A DNA stretch of 64,000 nucleotides from Sediminibacterium sp. (GTDB lineage: Bacteria > Bacteroidota > Bacteroidia > Chitinophagales > Chitinophagaceae): NCBI GenBank assembly GCA_016786865.1, contig JAEUVE010000022.1:62001-126000 (forward strand). The letters run 5' to 3'. The notes beneath the pieces were generated by a model, which was given only the letters and a program-made list of their open reading frames with translations, was not told the origin of the DNA and ran no database searches. Every line of letters starts with the position of its first letter. Position 1 is the stretch's first letter. Shown here piece after piece: positions 25,638 through 33,885 of this stretch. The position numbers and the translations under genes were made by a program.

Positions 25638-26594
25638 TTATAAATGAAGGGATTGGTTTTTCTTTCTTTTCTTTTCCAATAATTCTTGCGGCGTATAATC
25701 AAATTCAAGCTCTGGTCGCATTAAGATTTCAAGAGCTTTGGGTAAATCAGGGAGATAGTCGGGTAACTTATTTTTGGACATTTCAGGACGGGTGATTTGG
25801 GGATCCGGGATCAACCTTTTTTCTTTTCTTAGATCCTGGTGGATCTGCAATTGTTTTTGGGTCAGAGTTAGCTGTAAAACCTTTTCAATTTTTGACAGGG
25901 AATACCCCAGATCACTGCCCTTGGCATACATCTTTTTACTATCCCTAAAAGCAATACCCCTGGCTTTAATTACCGCATAGCCTTTTTGCTTCATTCGGCT
26001 TTCAAATGCCGCGAAAGAGGTACTTTCCAAGAGACTGATCCGCAGATCGGTTTTCATGGCCTCTTTTCGGCTATCCAGCCGCGGCATATTACGTCTTTCT
26101 TTGGGCAGGAAACACTTGGGACTTTCCACCTGTTTTAGGTTGTATTTCAGCTCCATTTTCCGGCAGCAGTTGGCTATCTTTTTGAAGTTATTACTATCAC
26201 TTAAAGTCTTCCCATCAAACCCTACCCTGTTTACTACAATATGGAGGTGCAGGTGACCAGTATCATTGTGCGTTACAGAGAGGTACTGATGCTTGTCAAA
26301 TCCCAACTCTTTGGCACAGTCTTCTGCCATGGCCATCAAGGTGGTTTTGCCCGGTGTTTCACCTTGTGCCAGGCTAAGGATCACATGCATCACCGGTTTG
26401 GCCAATCCGGGGTTCAAAAAGCGCAGATCATTGAACTGCCTGATCAGTTCCTTTTTATCGCCAAAACACTGGTTAAAACTGATCAGTTCTGCACGGTTTG
26501 TTGGGTCGGATTTTAGCAAAGCTTCCCGCTTGTTTTCAAGCACATAACTGATGCAGCCACGGAAGGATTTTCCAAGTATGATTTTGCCGATCAT
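25638..26594 (-). CDS. Relaxase / mobilization nuclease
   Basis: A 318-residue relaxase that would nick oriT and stay bound to the 5' end during conjugal transfer. The metal-binding HxHxH triad is His114, His116 and His118 (GHLHLHIVVNRV), and Tyr17 (SYVLE) is the likely nucleophile. The start MIGKIILGKSFRGCISYVL is typical of Bacteroidetes MobB/BfmB-type relaxases. It overlaps the end of the MobC-like gene by 4 bp (ATGA), showing coupled translation. No coupling protein is encoded in the element. Confidence 0.92.
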   Translation of the reverse strand: MIGKIILGKSFRGCISYVLENKREALLKSDPTNRAELISFNQCFGDKKELIRQFNDLRFLNPGLAKPVMHVILSLAQGETPGKTTLMAMAEDCAKELGFDKHQYLSVTHNDTGHLHLHIVVNRVGFDGKTLSDSNNFKKIANCCRKMELKYNLKQVESPKCFLPKERRNMPRLDSRKEAMKTDLRISLLESTSFAAFESRMKQKGYAVIKARGIAFRDSKKMYAKGSDLGYSLSKIEKVLQLTLTQKQLQIHQDLRKEKRLIPDPQITRPEMSKNKLPDYLPDLPKALEILMRPELEFDYTPQELLEKKRKKNQSLHL

Positions 26595-26980
26595 TTGAGA
26601 TGATTTTTAATGTCTACAGCAAGCTGTTTAACGGACAGACTGAGTTGGTTTAATTGGGCTCTTTCCAGTGCATTTAGTTCGTCCAACTGGTTCCTTTTTT
26701 TAGCGATCTGGTTAAGGTTAGCGGCCAGGTGGTTGAGGGTGCCGGTGAACTGAAGGATCTCTTTTGGTAGCCTGATTTTCCGCATGTCAATTTTACTGCC
26801 CAGGCCTAAGCTGCGCAAGTACTCTGAAACGCTTACTCCGCTGTATCTGGCTTTGGCCTCAATGGTTCTCTTTTCGACAAGGGTGCATTTTACACCCAGT
26901 AGCTTATTGCGCTTAACGGCTTTGGGTGGACGCCCACCTTTGTTTAGGTTCGGTGATTTGGTTTCTTTCACGGTTATCAT
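26591..26980 (-). CDS. MobC-like relaxosome accessory protein
   Basis: A 129-residue basic protein. A GGRPPKA tail near the N-terminus is followed by a ribbon-helix-helix-like segment (LLGVKCTLVEKRTIEAKAR, then GVSVSEYLRSLGLG) and the MobC helix LPKEILQFTGTLNHLAANLNQIAKK. Such proteins bind oriT and help the relaxase open it. It ends within the relaxase start codon (4-bp overlap) and begins next to the inverted repeats at 27021-27081. Confidence 0.85.
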   Translation of the reverse strand: MITVKETKSPNLNKGGRPPKAVKRNKLLGVKCTLVEKRTIEAKARYSGVSVSEYLRSLGLGSKIDMRKIRLPKEILQFTGTLNHLAANLNQIAKKRNQLDELNALERAQLNQLSLSVKQLAVDIKNHLK

Positions 26981-27020
26981 ATCTCACTTTTCAATGTCCT
27001 CGATGTAGTTTCCTTTATGA

Positions 27021-27081
27021 ATCCCGCCAGCGGCGGGATGAATAAAGCCAGCGTTTCGGTAAAACCGAAACATAGCTGGCT
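27021..27081. other. Candidate oriT: two adjacent inverted repeats
   Basis: First repeat: ATCCCGCC-3-GGCGGGAT at 27021-27039. Second: AGCCAGC plus GTTTCGGT, loop AAA, ACCGAAAC, spacer ATA, GCTGGCT at 27046-27081, a 15-bp interrupted stem. They sit upstream of the MobC/relaxase genes, the usual place for oriT. They lie just beyond the end of the primase-like gene (27090), so the second could instead be its terminator, although it has no T-run. Confidence 0.55.
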
Positions 27082-27089
27082 CCTAAAAT

Positions 27090-28007
27090 TCAAAACCTCA
27101 TACCTCTTCTTTGTGATTGCCTTTGTTCGGGATCTTGGTTCATTAAGAATTCATTTAGATCCTTATGATTTTTATAAGTCAGGCTTTCATCGTGATATTT
27201 TCTGCTAAGAGCCATTGCATCTTTTGTAATCTCAAACCCTTTATTATCCCTATCGAGAAATAGACGAATGGACATGTACTGTTCAAGCCTCGGTTTCATT
27301 TTTTCAAAAAATCCAATTGAGTTCAGGATCAAAAAATTCGGCTGCTGTTTTGGCAGCATGATAAACTTTCGATGGTGGATTGCCTGGTAAGAAAGAAAGT
27401 CCATGAAGCCTTCAAAAACGGCAATTTCCTTTGCAAGATCTTTACCAATTAATGTCACTTCTTTCGGGCTGCTGCTACCTTTAAAATCTGCACTTCGCAA
27501 CTCATATCCACCGGCGCTGTTTTGAAACCCTATAACGGTGTATTTCCGATCGTACAAATTGAAGTCAACTTCTTTACAAAACCGGTTTGCAATCTCTAAA
27601 GGAATCCTTCGGTATTCCAGGTAGTCTTGCAGAGGCGAGAACCTGATTGGATGGCGGGCATCCACAACAACGATTTTTTCTTTTTCACCCGCCCCGGAAA
27701 AAGAGGCGGCCTGGTCATGAGGTTTTTGCTGTTGAAAAGGAAAATTGTTTTGATGCTCTAATCTGCGCAGCAAATCATTTACCGTGCAGTTATAAAACAG
27801 TACACCAAAATCAACCAGCTTTCCGCCTTTCTGCAGCCCATGATCATACCAGACATTAAATTTTCTGTTGACTTTAAAAGATGGCGTCTTTTCATTTCTG
27901 AAGGGGGAAAAATACCAATGATCATTACCGCTGATTTTAGCAGGCTTGTGACCAAGTAATAAAAGGTAGTCTACGATGTCCAGTTGATTAAATTCTTTGC
28001 AGTTCAT
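27090..28007 (-). CDS. Toprim primase-like protein with degenerate zinc finger
   Basis: A 305-residue DnaG-like protein of mobile elements. Residues ~30-70 correspond to the CHC2 zinc-finger fold, but the ligands are gone: SPFRNEKTPSFKV replaces the canonical CPFHxEKTPSF, and the CxxC part is WYDHGLQKGGKLVDF. The Toprim part is intact, with IAVFEGFMDFLSYQ carrying the glutamate and LFLDRDNKGFEIT the DxD pair that binds Mg2+. It probably primes the transferred strand after mobilization. It lies between the candidate oriT and the excisionase-like gene. Confidence 0.85.
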   Translation of the reverse strand: MNCKEFNQLDIVDYLLLLGHKPAKISGNDHWYFSPFRNEKTPSFKVNRKFNVWYDHGLQKGGKLVDFGVLFYNCTVNDLLRRLEHQNNFPFQQQKPHDQAASFSGAGEKEKIVVVDARHPIRFSPLQDYLEYRRIPLEIANRFCKEVDFNLYDRKYTVIGFQNSAGGYELRSADFKGSSSPKEVTLIGKDLAKEIAVFEGFMDFLSYQAIHHRKFIMLPKQQPNFLILNSIGFFEKMKPRLEQYMSIRLFLDRDNKGFEITKDAMALSRKYHDESLTYKNHKDLNEFLMNQDPEQRQSQRRGMRF

Positions 28008-28016
28008 GGCGAAGAA

Positions 28017-28325
28017 TTAAAGGTTGGAAATCTTGTTGTCTTGCCGGATAATTGCTTCAATATCCTGCCGGGAAAAATACCGGCGAGACTGGATCTTGAA
28101 ACTCGCAATCTTGTTTTGCTTTAACCACTCATAAAGGGTGGGCTTGGAGATCTGGAAAATAGTGCAGACTTCTGAGGCTTTTAGAAGCGCCTTTTCCGGT
28201 ATCAGGGTGGAATTTGAGGAAGTTGCAGTAGTTAGTTTAGCTTCCACTACATTTTCCACTACACTTTTCATTTTTTCCCAAAACTCAGCTTGAGTCATGG
28301 GAACCATCATTGGAAACTCTGTCAT
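28017..28325 (-). CDS. Excisionase-like helix-turn-helix protein
   Basis: A 102-residue protein from the ATG at 28325; a TTG five codons upstream is a less likely start. The C-terminal half is a MerR/excisionase-type HTH of the HTH_17 kind: LLKASEVCTIFQISKPTLYEWL, then NKIASFKIQSRRYFSRQDIEAII, a helix-turn-helix with beta wing. Such proteins near a tyrosine recombinase bind att DNA and favour excision, or regulate mobilization genes. It is 9 bp upstream of the primase-like gene on the same strand. Confidence 0.8.
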   Translation of the reverse strand: MTEFPMMVPMTQAEFWEKMKSVVENVVEAKLTTATSSNSTLIPEKALLKASEVCTIFQISKPTLYEWLKQNKIASFKIQSRRYFSRQDIEAIIRQDNKISNL

Positions 28326-28429
28326 AAGAAATGTTTCCAATTCAGTAGCAATTCATCTGACAGGATGCGTTTATGTATACATCACCTTACCTGTTTTATA
28401 TTCATTAACATTATTCCGCTATTCTGGCA

Positions 28430-29164
28430 TTAAATGGCAGGCGGTTTCTTTGATACAAGCAGATCAGCCTGAATGTCACTTAACAAACTGACAGCTTTCA
28501 TATTGCCAGTGGCAGAAAAATAATGACCTGCTTTTCTAAAAGCATCAGCCATCTCGGTATTCATCCTTGTGCTTTCTTTCCAATCAGCGTTAAGTACAGC
28601 GTTCAACGCGTCATGAAAGCTCCTTTCTGAAATCCCATATAGCCTGGCCATTTCCTCTTTGGAAAATTTATAGCCGTTCTGACCAATGAGTCCTGCCAGT
28701 TTATTTGTCACGATATGAATTAATACAATTGTAATGGAACTGTACTGGGCCTTTTTCACATCATCGAGTTCCTTTAAATAAGCACCGCTTAAAGTTTCAA
28801 TTGCATTATTTAACAGCGGTACAAATTCGTTCATATAAACTGGCTTATAAACCCAAAGCCACAAGCTGAAATAAACGATTACTGCTGCTATTGAAATGAC
28901 GATCAATGATTCGGTTATTTTCTGCTGCCGAAATACAAAGAAAAAACAGGCAGTTAAGCCTATACAAAAAAGAGTAAAAATGTGTACGGGTACAACACGG
29001 GTCCAGTACGCTGAAAGAAGTTTCTGTTTTGTCGATTCATAACTCCACTTTGCATAATTTTCAGACCATTTTTTATGATGCCTTTTGGCAAGTCCTTCAA
29101 TGGAGGTCAAAGATGAAAATTCCGACAATGTAAAAAAATCAACTACCGATTTTAAGTTCTTCAT
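28430..29164 (-). CDS. Hypothetical two-TM membrane protein
   Basis: A 244-residue protein from the ATG at 29164. Two adjacent hydrophobic helices lie at about residues 60-80 (IFTLFCIGLTACFFFVF) and 86-107 (SLIVISIAAVIVYFSLWLWVY), with soluble domains on both sides. The C-terminal part has an HTH-like stretch (FSKEEMARLYGISERSFHDAL). I recognise no named family, but such proteins are common in Bacteroidetes mobilizable elements near the mobilization genes. It diverges from chrA across a 162-bp promoter region. Function unknown. Confidence 0.6.
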   Translation of the reverse strand: MKNLKSVVDFFTLSEFSSLTSIEGLAKRHHKKWSENYAKWSYESTKQKLLSAYWTRVVPVHIFTLFCIGLTACFFFVFRQQKITESLIVISIAAVIVYFSLWLWVYKPVYMNEFVPLLNNAIETLSGAYLKELDDVKKAQYSSITIVLIHIVTNKLAGLIGQNGYKFSKEEMARLYGISERSFHDALNAVLNADWKESTRMNTEMADAFRKAGHYFSATGNMKAVSLLSDIQADLLVSKKPPAI

Positions 29165-29274
29165 AAGCAAGCTTTACCACATATAAAATTACTGCCTATT
29201 AAGAAGGGTATGTTCTGAATTAACCTGTTTTAAGAAAAATTTAGAATTTCTCTTCCGAGTGCATATTTTGTATC

Positions 29275-29321
29275 TCCAATACCATACGAAAAGAAAAACA
29301 TACCTGGAATCCAATACCATA
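29275..29321 (+). promoter_or_regulatory. Direct repeat TCCAATACCATA upstream of chrA
   Basis: TCCAATACCATA occurs at 29275-29286 and again at 29310-29321, 35 bp apart, the second ending 5 bases before the chrA ATG. It may be an operator controlling the chromate transporter or a chance duplication. Confidence 0.45.
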
Positions 29322-29326
29322 ATACA

Positions 29327-30496
29327 ATGACTGAACCGGCTTATTCACTCAAACAACTGATCATATATTTTTTGCGTCTGGGCACTATTGGTTTTGGTGG
29401 GCCTGTTGCGCTCGTCGGTTATATGCATCGGGACCTGGTTGAGAAAAAAAATTGGATCTCGGAGGAAGAATACAAAGAAGGCTTGGCGCTCGCGCAACTT
29501 GCACCTGGACCATTGGCTGCACAGTTATCTATTTACCTCGGTTTTGTTCACTATAGAATTGCCGGAGCAACACTTGCTGGAATTGCTTTTGTACTTCCTT
29601 CATTTTGTATGGTGGTTGCGCTTGGAATGTTGTACCAGCAGTTTGGCGGTCTTGCATGGATGCAGGCCGTTTTTTACGGAGTAAGTGCAGCAGTGGTGGC
29701 GATTATCATTATGAGTAGTTATAAGCTGACCACAAAGTCAGTTGGCAAACTAACAGTCGCGTCCATTAAAGAAAACTGGCTTTTATGGGTATTCTATATA
29801 GTTGCTGTAGTTGTGACAATTATTACGCAATCCGAAGAAATATTATTGTTTGTTACTGCTGGATTTCTGTATATGCTTGTCAAAGCACCGCCGCAATGGA
29901 TCAAAAAAAATAAAGGTGTGGGTGCTATATTTCTGGGGGCTATCGGTTTTTGGCAATTCGAGTGGAACACACTCGCTAAGATCGCCTGGTTCTTTACAAA
30001 AGCGGGTGCATTTGTCTTTGGAAGCGGGCTTGCCATCGTTCCTTTTTTACATTCCGGTGTAGTGGTAGAAAATAACTGGCTCACTGAACAGCAATTCTTG
30101 GATGCGGTAGCCGTTGCCATGATCACTCCTGGTCCGGTAGTAATCACTGTCGGATTTATCGGGTACCTGGTAGCGGGATTTCCCGGAGCAACGGTTGCAG
30201 CTTTAGCCACATTCCTTCCCTGTTATCTTTTCACCATAATACCCGCTCCATATTTTAAGCAGATAGCGAAGAATCTTTCCATCAAAGCTTTTGTGGAAGG
30301 GATCACTGCTGCTGTTATAGGAGCCCTGGTTGGGGCAGCCATCTTAATTGGAATAAGAAGCATAAGAGACATTCCGGCTTTACTGATCGCAGTTGCTGCC
30401 TTACTGGTATTGATCTACATAAAAAAACTCCCCGAACCGTATCTTATATTTATTGCTGCTTTGATTGGGTTATTGATAAAGAATCTGGCATATTGA
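29327..30496 (+). CDS. chrA: Chromate efflux transporter
   Basis: A 389-residue inner-membrane transporter of the CHR family that exports chromate using the proton gradient. Two homologous ChrA domains are visible in tandem: FLRLGTIGFGGP (about 13-24) with LAQLAPGPLAAQLSIYLG, and FTKAGAFVFGSGLAIVP (about 217-233) with MITPGPVVITVGFIGYLVAG. The long two-domain form is standard. About ten membrane helices are expected. No chrB regulator is present. It begins the resistance cargo, 69 bp ahead of the two-component system. Confidence 0.93.
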   Translation: MTEPAYSLKQLIIYFLRLGTIGFGGPVALVGYMHRDLVEKKNWISEEEYKEGLALAQLAPGPLAAQLSIYLGFVHYRIAGATLAGIAFVLPSFCMVVALGMLYQQFGGLAWMQAVFYGVSAAVVAIIIMSSYKLTTKSVGKLTVASIKENWLLWVFYIVAVVVTIITQSEEILLFVTAGFLYMLVKAPPQWIKKNKGVGAIFLGAIGFWQFEWNTLAKIAWFFTKAGAFVFGSGLAIVPFLHSGVVVENNWLTEQQFLDAVAVAMITPGPVVITVGFIGYLVAGFPGATVAALATFLPCYLFTIIPAPYFKQIAKNLSIKAFVEGITAAVIGALVGAAILIGIRSIRDIPALLIAVAALLVLIYIKKLPEPYLIFIAALIGLLIKNLAY

Positions 30497-30516
30497 GATA
30501 GATCAAGCCAGTTTTA

Positions 30517-30535
30517 TCCTAAATTTCTCCTAAAT
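30517..30535 (+). promoter_or_regulatory. Tandem TCCTAAAT sites upstream of the response regulator
   Basis: TCCTAAAT at 30517-30524 and 30528-30535, 11 bp apart (one helical turn), as expected for an OmpR-type dimer site. The longer word TTTATCCTAAAT recurs at 32481-32492 before the efflux outer-membrane gene, so the regulator may control both itself and the pump. Confidence 0.55.
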
Positions 30536-30565
30536 GCAAACTTAGCTTAGCGTTAAATCCCTTTC

Positions 30566-31240
30566 ATGAAGCTATTGGTCATAGAAGATGAAATAAGCTT
30601 GCGTCAAAGTATCGTTGACTACTTTACGCAATCCGGATTTCTGTGCGAACAGGCAGGTACTTTCCAGGAAGGAGTACAAAAAGCTGATGATTTTCAGTAC
30701 GACTGCATTATTCTTGATATCAATTTACCCGGTGGCAATGGGTTGCAGTTACTCGATCATTTACGCAAGGATAAAAAAACAGATGGTGTTATTATCATCT
30801 CCGCACGCGATGCAGTGGAAGACCGGATAGCAGGACTTGATCTCGGTGCAGATGACTACCTGACAAAACCTTTCCACTTATCAGAACTGAATGCGAGGGT
30901 AAAGGCACTCATCCGGAGAAAATATGGCTCCGGCTCCAGTGTATTGGAAGCAGGTAGCCTGAAGCTTGACCTCGCTGCAAAAACCGTTTTGGTCCATGAC
31001 AGCCTGGTATCCTTTACCAAGAATGAATTTGAACTGTTACTGTTTTTAATTACCAACCAAAACCGGGTGGTAAGCCGCCAGGCAATTGCAGAACACTTAT
31101 ATGGTGAACAAACAGATAACCTTGCTTCTTTTGATTTTGTGTATTCGCATATTAAGAATCTAAAAAAGAAGCTGAAAGAAAAAGGCTGCGGCGATATGCT
31201 GCAGGCTGTATATGGCCTTGGCTATAAATTGGTGGTATGA
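30566..31240 (+). CDS. OmpR-family response regulator
   Basis: A 224-residue regulator. The receiver domain has the acidic pocket EDE near residue 7, the phosphorylated Asp51 (CIILDINLPGGNG) and the conserved Lys in DYLTKPFH near 100. The winged-helix DNA-binding domain fills residues ~125-224 (LVSFTKNEFELLLFL, VVSRQAIAEHLYG). Its gene overlaps the kinase gene by 4 bp (ATGA). The downstream efflux genes make a metal- or toxicant-responsive role of the CusR kind likely. Confidence 0.92.
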   Translation: MKLLVIEDEISLRQSIVDYFTQSGFLCEQAGTFQEGVQKADDFQYDCIILDINLPGGNGLQLLDHLRKDKKTDGVIIISARDAVEDRIAGLDLGADDYLTKPFHLSELNARVKALIRRKYGSGSSVLEAGSLKLDLAAKTVLVHDSLVSFTKNEFELLLFLITNQNRVVSRQAIAEHLYGEQTDNLASFDFVYSHIKNLKKKLKEKGCGDMLQAVYGLGYKLVV

Positions 31241-32490
31241 GTAAAACACTTGAACAGAAAAATACCCGTTACCTGCTTACCTGGTTACCGCTTGTGCTGT
31301 TACTGGGTTCTGTGTTATTTTATGTGATCCTTACCGGTCATGCGCGTCACATGCAGGAAAAGCAACTGGAACTTAAACAGCAAAATATCTGGCAGGCATT
31401 CGCCGCTGGTTCACTACCAATGCAGATTAAAGGCGAATACTCTATAACAAAACTCAGCTTGCCTGTAAACGATGCAGGCAAAATTCAGGATACTGATAGC
31501 GGTTACACAGTTTTGTCGAAGCAATATGAACTAAACAGAGATCATTACCTGCTCACAACGCTGGTTACATCAAAAGAATATTCGCATCTTTTGGTAAAAG
31601 TGTTTGCCACAGAGATTTTTGTTTTTATGTTGCTGTTATTTTCGATTGTTGTGATTAACCGAAAAAGCTCAAAACGGTTATGGCAACCTTTTTATAAAAC
31701 ACTACAGGCTGCATCTGATTATGATATCGCCAAAAATAATTCGTTCGCGCCTCTTGCGGAAACAGGGATCACGGAATTTAACCAGTTGAATAAAGAACTC
31801 ACTGATCTTGCAGCAAAGAATAACAAGGCATATAGCAATCAAAAACAGTTTGTTGAGAATGCGAGTCACGAAATACAAACCCCGCTTGCCATTATCCGTT
31901 CCAAACTCGACCTGCTGATCAATGAACCAGGGCTGACAGAAGGAACCGCTTTGTTATTGGCTGACATTACCCAGGCAAATGACAGGTTAAGCCTACTAAA
32001 TAAAAGCCTGCTCCTTCTTGCAAAAATTGATAATAACCAGTTTCCAGATCAGGAAAGAATCAATATTTCTCAGCTTCTAAGCAGTATTATTGCCAATTAC
32101 CAGGAACACTACGACAATTTTCCGGTGACAGACTTACTGATAGCCGATAATATTTACCTGACAGCCAATCCTGCACTCATAGAGATTCTTTTTAGTAACC
32201 TTATAAAAAATGCGGTTGTCCATAATTTTCCGGGTGGATATATCCGTGTTACATTGAACGGTGGTGAATTCAGTATTGAGAACTCCGGAATGTCCTTAAC
32301 CATTGAGCCTGGCTACCTGTTTGAACGTTTTAGAAAGGGTACATCGGATATAAAAACAACCGGCTTAGGACTCGCTTTGGTAAAACAGATAGCCCAATTA
32401 TATGGATTGGAGGTATTGTATACACACCAAAACGGAATACATCACATTAAGGTAACTTTCGGCACAGGTAACCTCCCAAATTTATCCTAA
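31237..32490 (+). CDS. Sensor histidine kinase
   Basis: A 417-residue inner-membrane kinase. Membrane helix 1 spans about 15-34 and helix 2 about 122-140, enclosing a periplasmic sensor loop of ~85 residues. The H box is FVENASHEIQTPLAII with phospho-acceptor His211. The ATPase domain has the N box LFSNLIKNAVVHN and the G box TGLGLALV. No HAMP motif is obvious. Partner of the response regulator with which it overlaps by 4 bp; the signal is unknown but probably a metal ion or oxyanion given the cargo. Confidence 0.92.
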   Translation: MSKTLEQKNTRYLLTWLPLVLLLGSVLFYVILTGHARHMQEKQLELKQQNIWQAFAAGSLPMQIKGEYSITKLSLPVNDAGKIQDTDSGYTVLSKQYELNRDHYLLTTLVTSKEYSHLLVKVFATEIFVFMLLLFSIVVINRKSSKRLWQPFYKTLQAASDYDIAKNNSFAPLAETGITEFNQLNKELTDLAAKNNKAYSNQKQFVENASHEIQTPLAIIRSKLDLLINEPGLTEGTALLLADITQANDRLSLLNKSLLLLAKIDNNQFPDQERINISQLLSSIIANYQEHYDNFPVTDLLIADNIYLTANPALIEILFSNLIKNAVVHNFPGGYIRVTLNGGEFSIENSGMSLTIEPGYLFERFRKGTSDIKTTGLGLALVKQIAQLYGLEVLYTHQNGIHHIKVTFGTGNLPNLS

Positions 32491-32503
32491 ATCTCTTGTT
32501 AGG
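32481..32503 (+). promoter_or_regulatory. Second TTTATCCTAAAT site, before the efflux operon
   Basis: TTTATCCTAAAT overlaps the end of the kinase gene at 32481-32492; the follow-up half-site 11 bp later is degenerate. It lies about 30 bases before the TolC-like gene start. Confidence 0.45.
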
Positions 32504-32522
32504 TTTGTTTCTGAGCAAACTG

Positions 32523-33881
32523 ATGCACATGAGATGGATATTATTTATAGGATTTTGCTTTTTTGTACCTGCATTAAAAGCACAGGATACTGTACGGCTG
32601 TCATTGGCTGATGTACTTTCTATAGCCGAAAACAATTACCCTAAATTAAAATCAAACCGCTACCAGTTAGAAGCATCGAAAGCGGGTATTAAACTTCAGC
32701 AGCAAACGATTATTCCCCAACTGGATGCAGCCTACCAAGCTAACCTCGCCACGCATAATAATATTACGGGCATGTTTTACCCGCAATACACATTACCCAT
32801 TAGCGGGCCTCCTTCAGCAAATAATGATTATGGTCCGGTTACCGGTTCTGCTGCGAGCTTATTGCTTCAATGGCAACCAGGGATATTCGGAGAACGTACG
32901 TCCAATATCAACCTTGCCACCGCTACTTCACAAACATTGCAATCGAAAAATGAACAGGATATTTTTGCGCATAAGATAAAAGTTAGTGACCAATATATAG
33001 ACTTGGTATATGTGCAGAAATTATCAAAGCTCTATGAAGAAAATATACGGATTTCAGAAAACCAATTGCGCCAGGTCAGGGTTCTTGCAGCAACAGGGCT
33101 GAGACCAGGTGTGGACACTGCACTTATACAATCTGAGCTTTCCCGCAGCCGCATCGAATGGCTAAAAATAAAAAATGCTTTTGCAGGAACAATGACGGCT
33201 TTGCAGGAATCGCTTGCTACCGATTCTGTGATCGTTGGAAAAGACACCTTATTGTACGCTTCTGTTCCACAACAACAGCTTACAGATACAATAGAGCACC
33301 CGTTTGTAAAAACAGCGCGGCTTAGTATTGAAGAAGCAAATACTAAACGCGTAACCATCAATAAGCTGTCTGTTCCGCATTTATCGATATGGGGTACCAC
33401 CTATGCAAGAGGTTCAGGCGTAGACTATACGGGCGCTGTTAAAACCTTTGATGGATTTGCCTTAAACCGTTTTAACTATGGCCTGGGTGTGCAATTGTCA
33501 GTTCCATTATTAAAACAGGCGGAGATAAAAACAAAATTGCAGCAGCAGGATTGGCTCATAAAATCAGAGCAGGAAAAACTGAACCAGGTTTCATCAGCAT
33601 TGAAAGAACAAAGGAAATATGCGGATGCCAATTTTTCCAATACCCGCTCCATCGCTTTAGAAACACCGCTCCAGGTACGTTCTGCAGAATATGCTTTCAT
33701 GTCAATGCAGGTACGTTATACCAACGGTCTTGTCAATTACACAGAATTATTGCAGACGCAAACGGTATTGCTGAAAGCGAAGATCGATTTAGCCAACTCG
33801 CAATCAGAATTATGGAAAGCCTTATTATATAAAGCAGCCGTTTATGGCGATATTAATTTATTTGTCAACCAGGTGAAATAG
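32523..33881 (+). CDS. TolC-family outer-membrane efflux protein
   Basis: About 452 residues from the ATG at 32523 (another ATG follows two codons later; the TTG further upstream is unlikely). Signal peptide MRWILFIGFCFFVPALKAQ. The mature part is the TolC/OEP repeat structure with long helical coiled coils (LSIAENNYPKLKSNRYQLEA, NEQDIFAHKIKVSDQYIDLV) and strand segments (GLGVQLSVPLL). It forms the outer-membrane channel of the tripartite pump made with the RND protein 4 bp downstream and the adaptor after it. Confidence 0.88.
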   Translation: MHMRWILFIGFCFFVPALKAQDTVRLSLADVLSIAENNYPKLKSNRYQLEASKAGIKLQQQTIIPQLDAAYQANLATHNNITGMFYPQYTLPISGPPSANNDYGPVTGSAASLLLQWQPGIFGERTSNINLATATSQTLQSKNEQDIFAHKIKVSDQYIDLVYVQKLSKLYEENIRISENQLRQVRVLAATGLRPGVDTALIQSELSRSRIEWLKIKNAFAGTMTALQESLATDSVIVGKDTLLYASVPQQQLTDTIEHPFVKTARLSIEEANTKRVTINKLSVPHLSIWGTTYARGSGVDYTGAVKTFDGFALNRFNYGLGVQLSVPLLKQAEIKTKLQQQDWLIKSEQEKLNQVSSALKEQRKYADANFSNTRSIALETPLQVRSAEYAFMSMQVRYTNGLVNYTELLQTQTVLLKAKIDLANSQSELWKALLYKAAVYGDINLFVNQVK

Positions 33882-33885
33882 CCAC

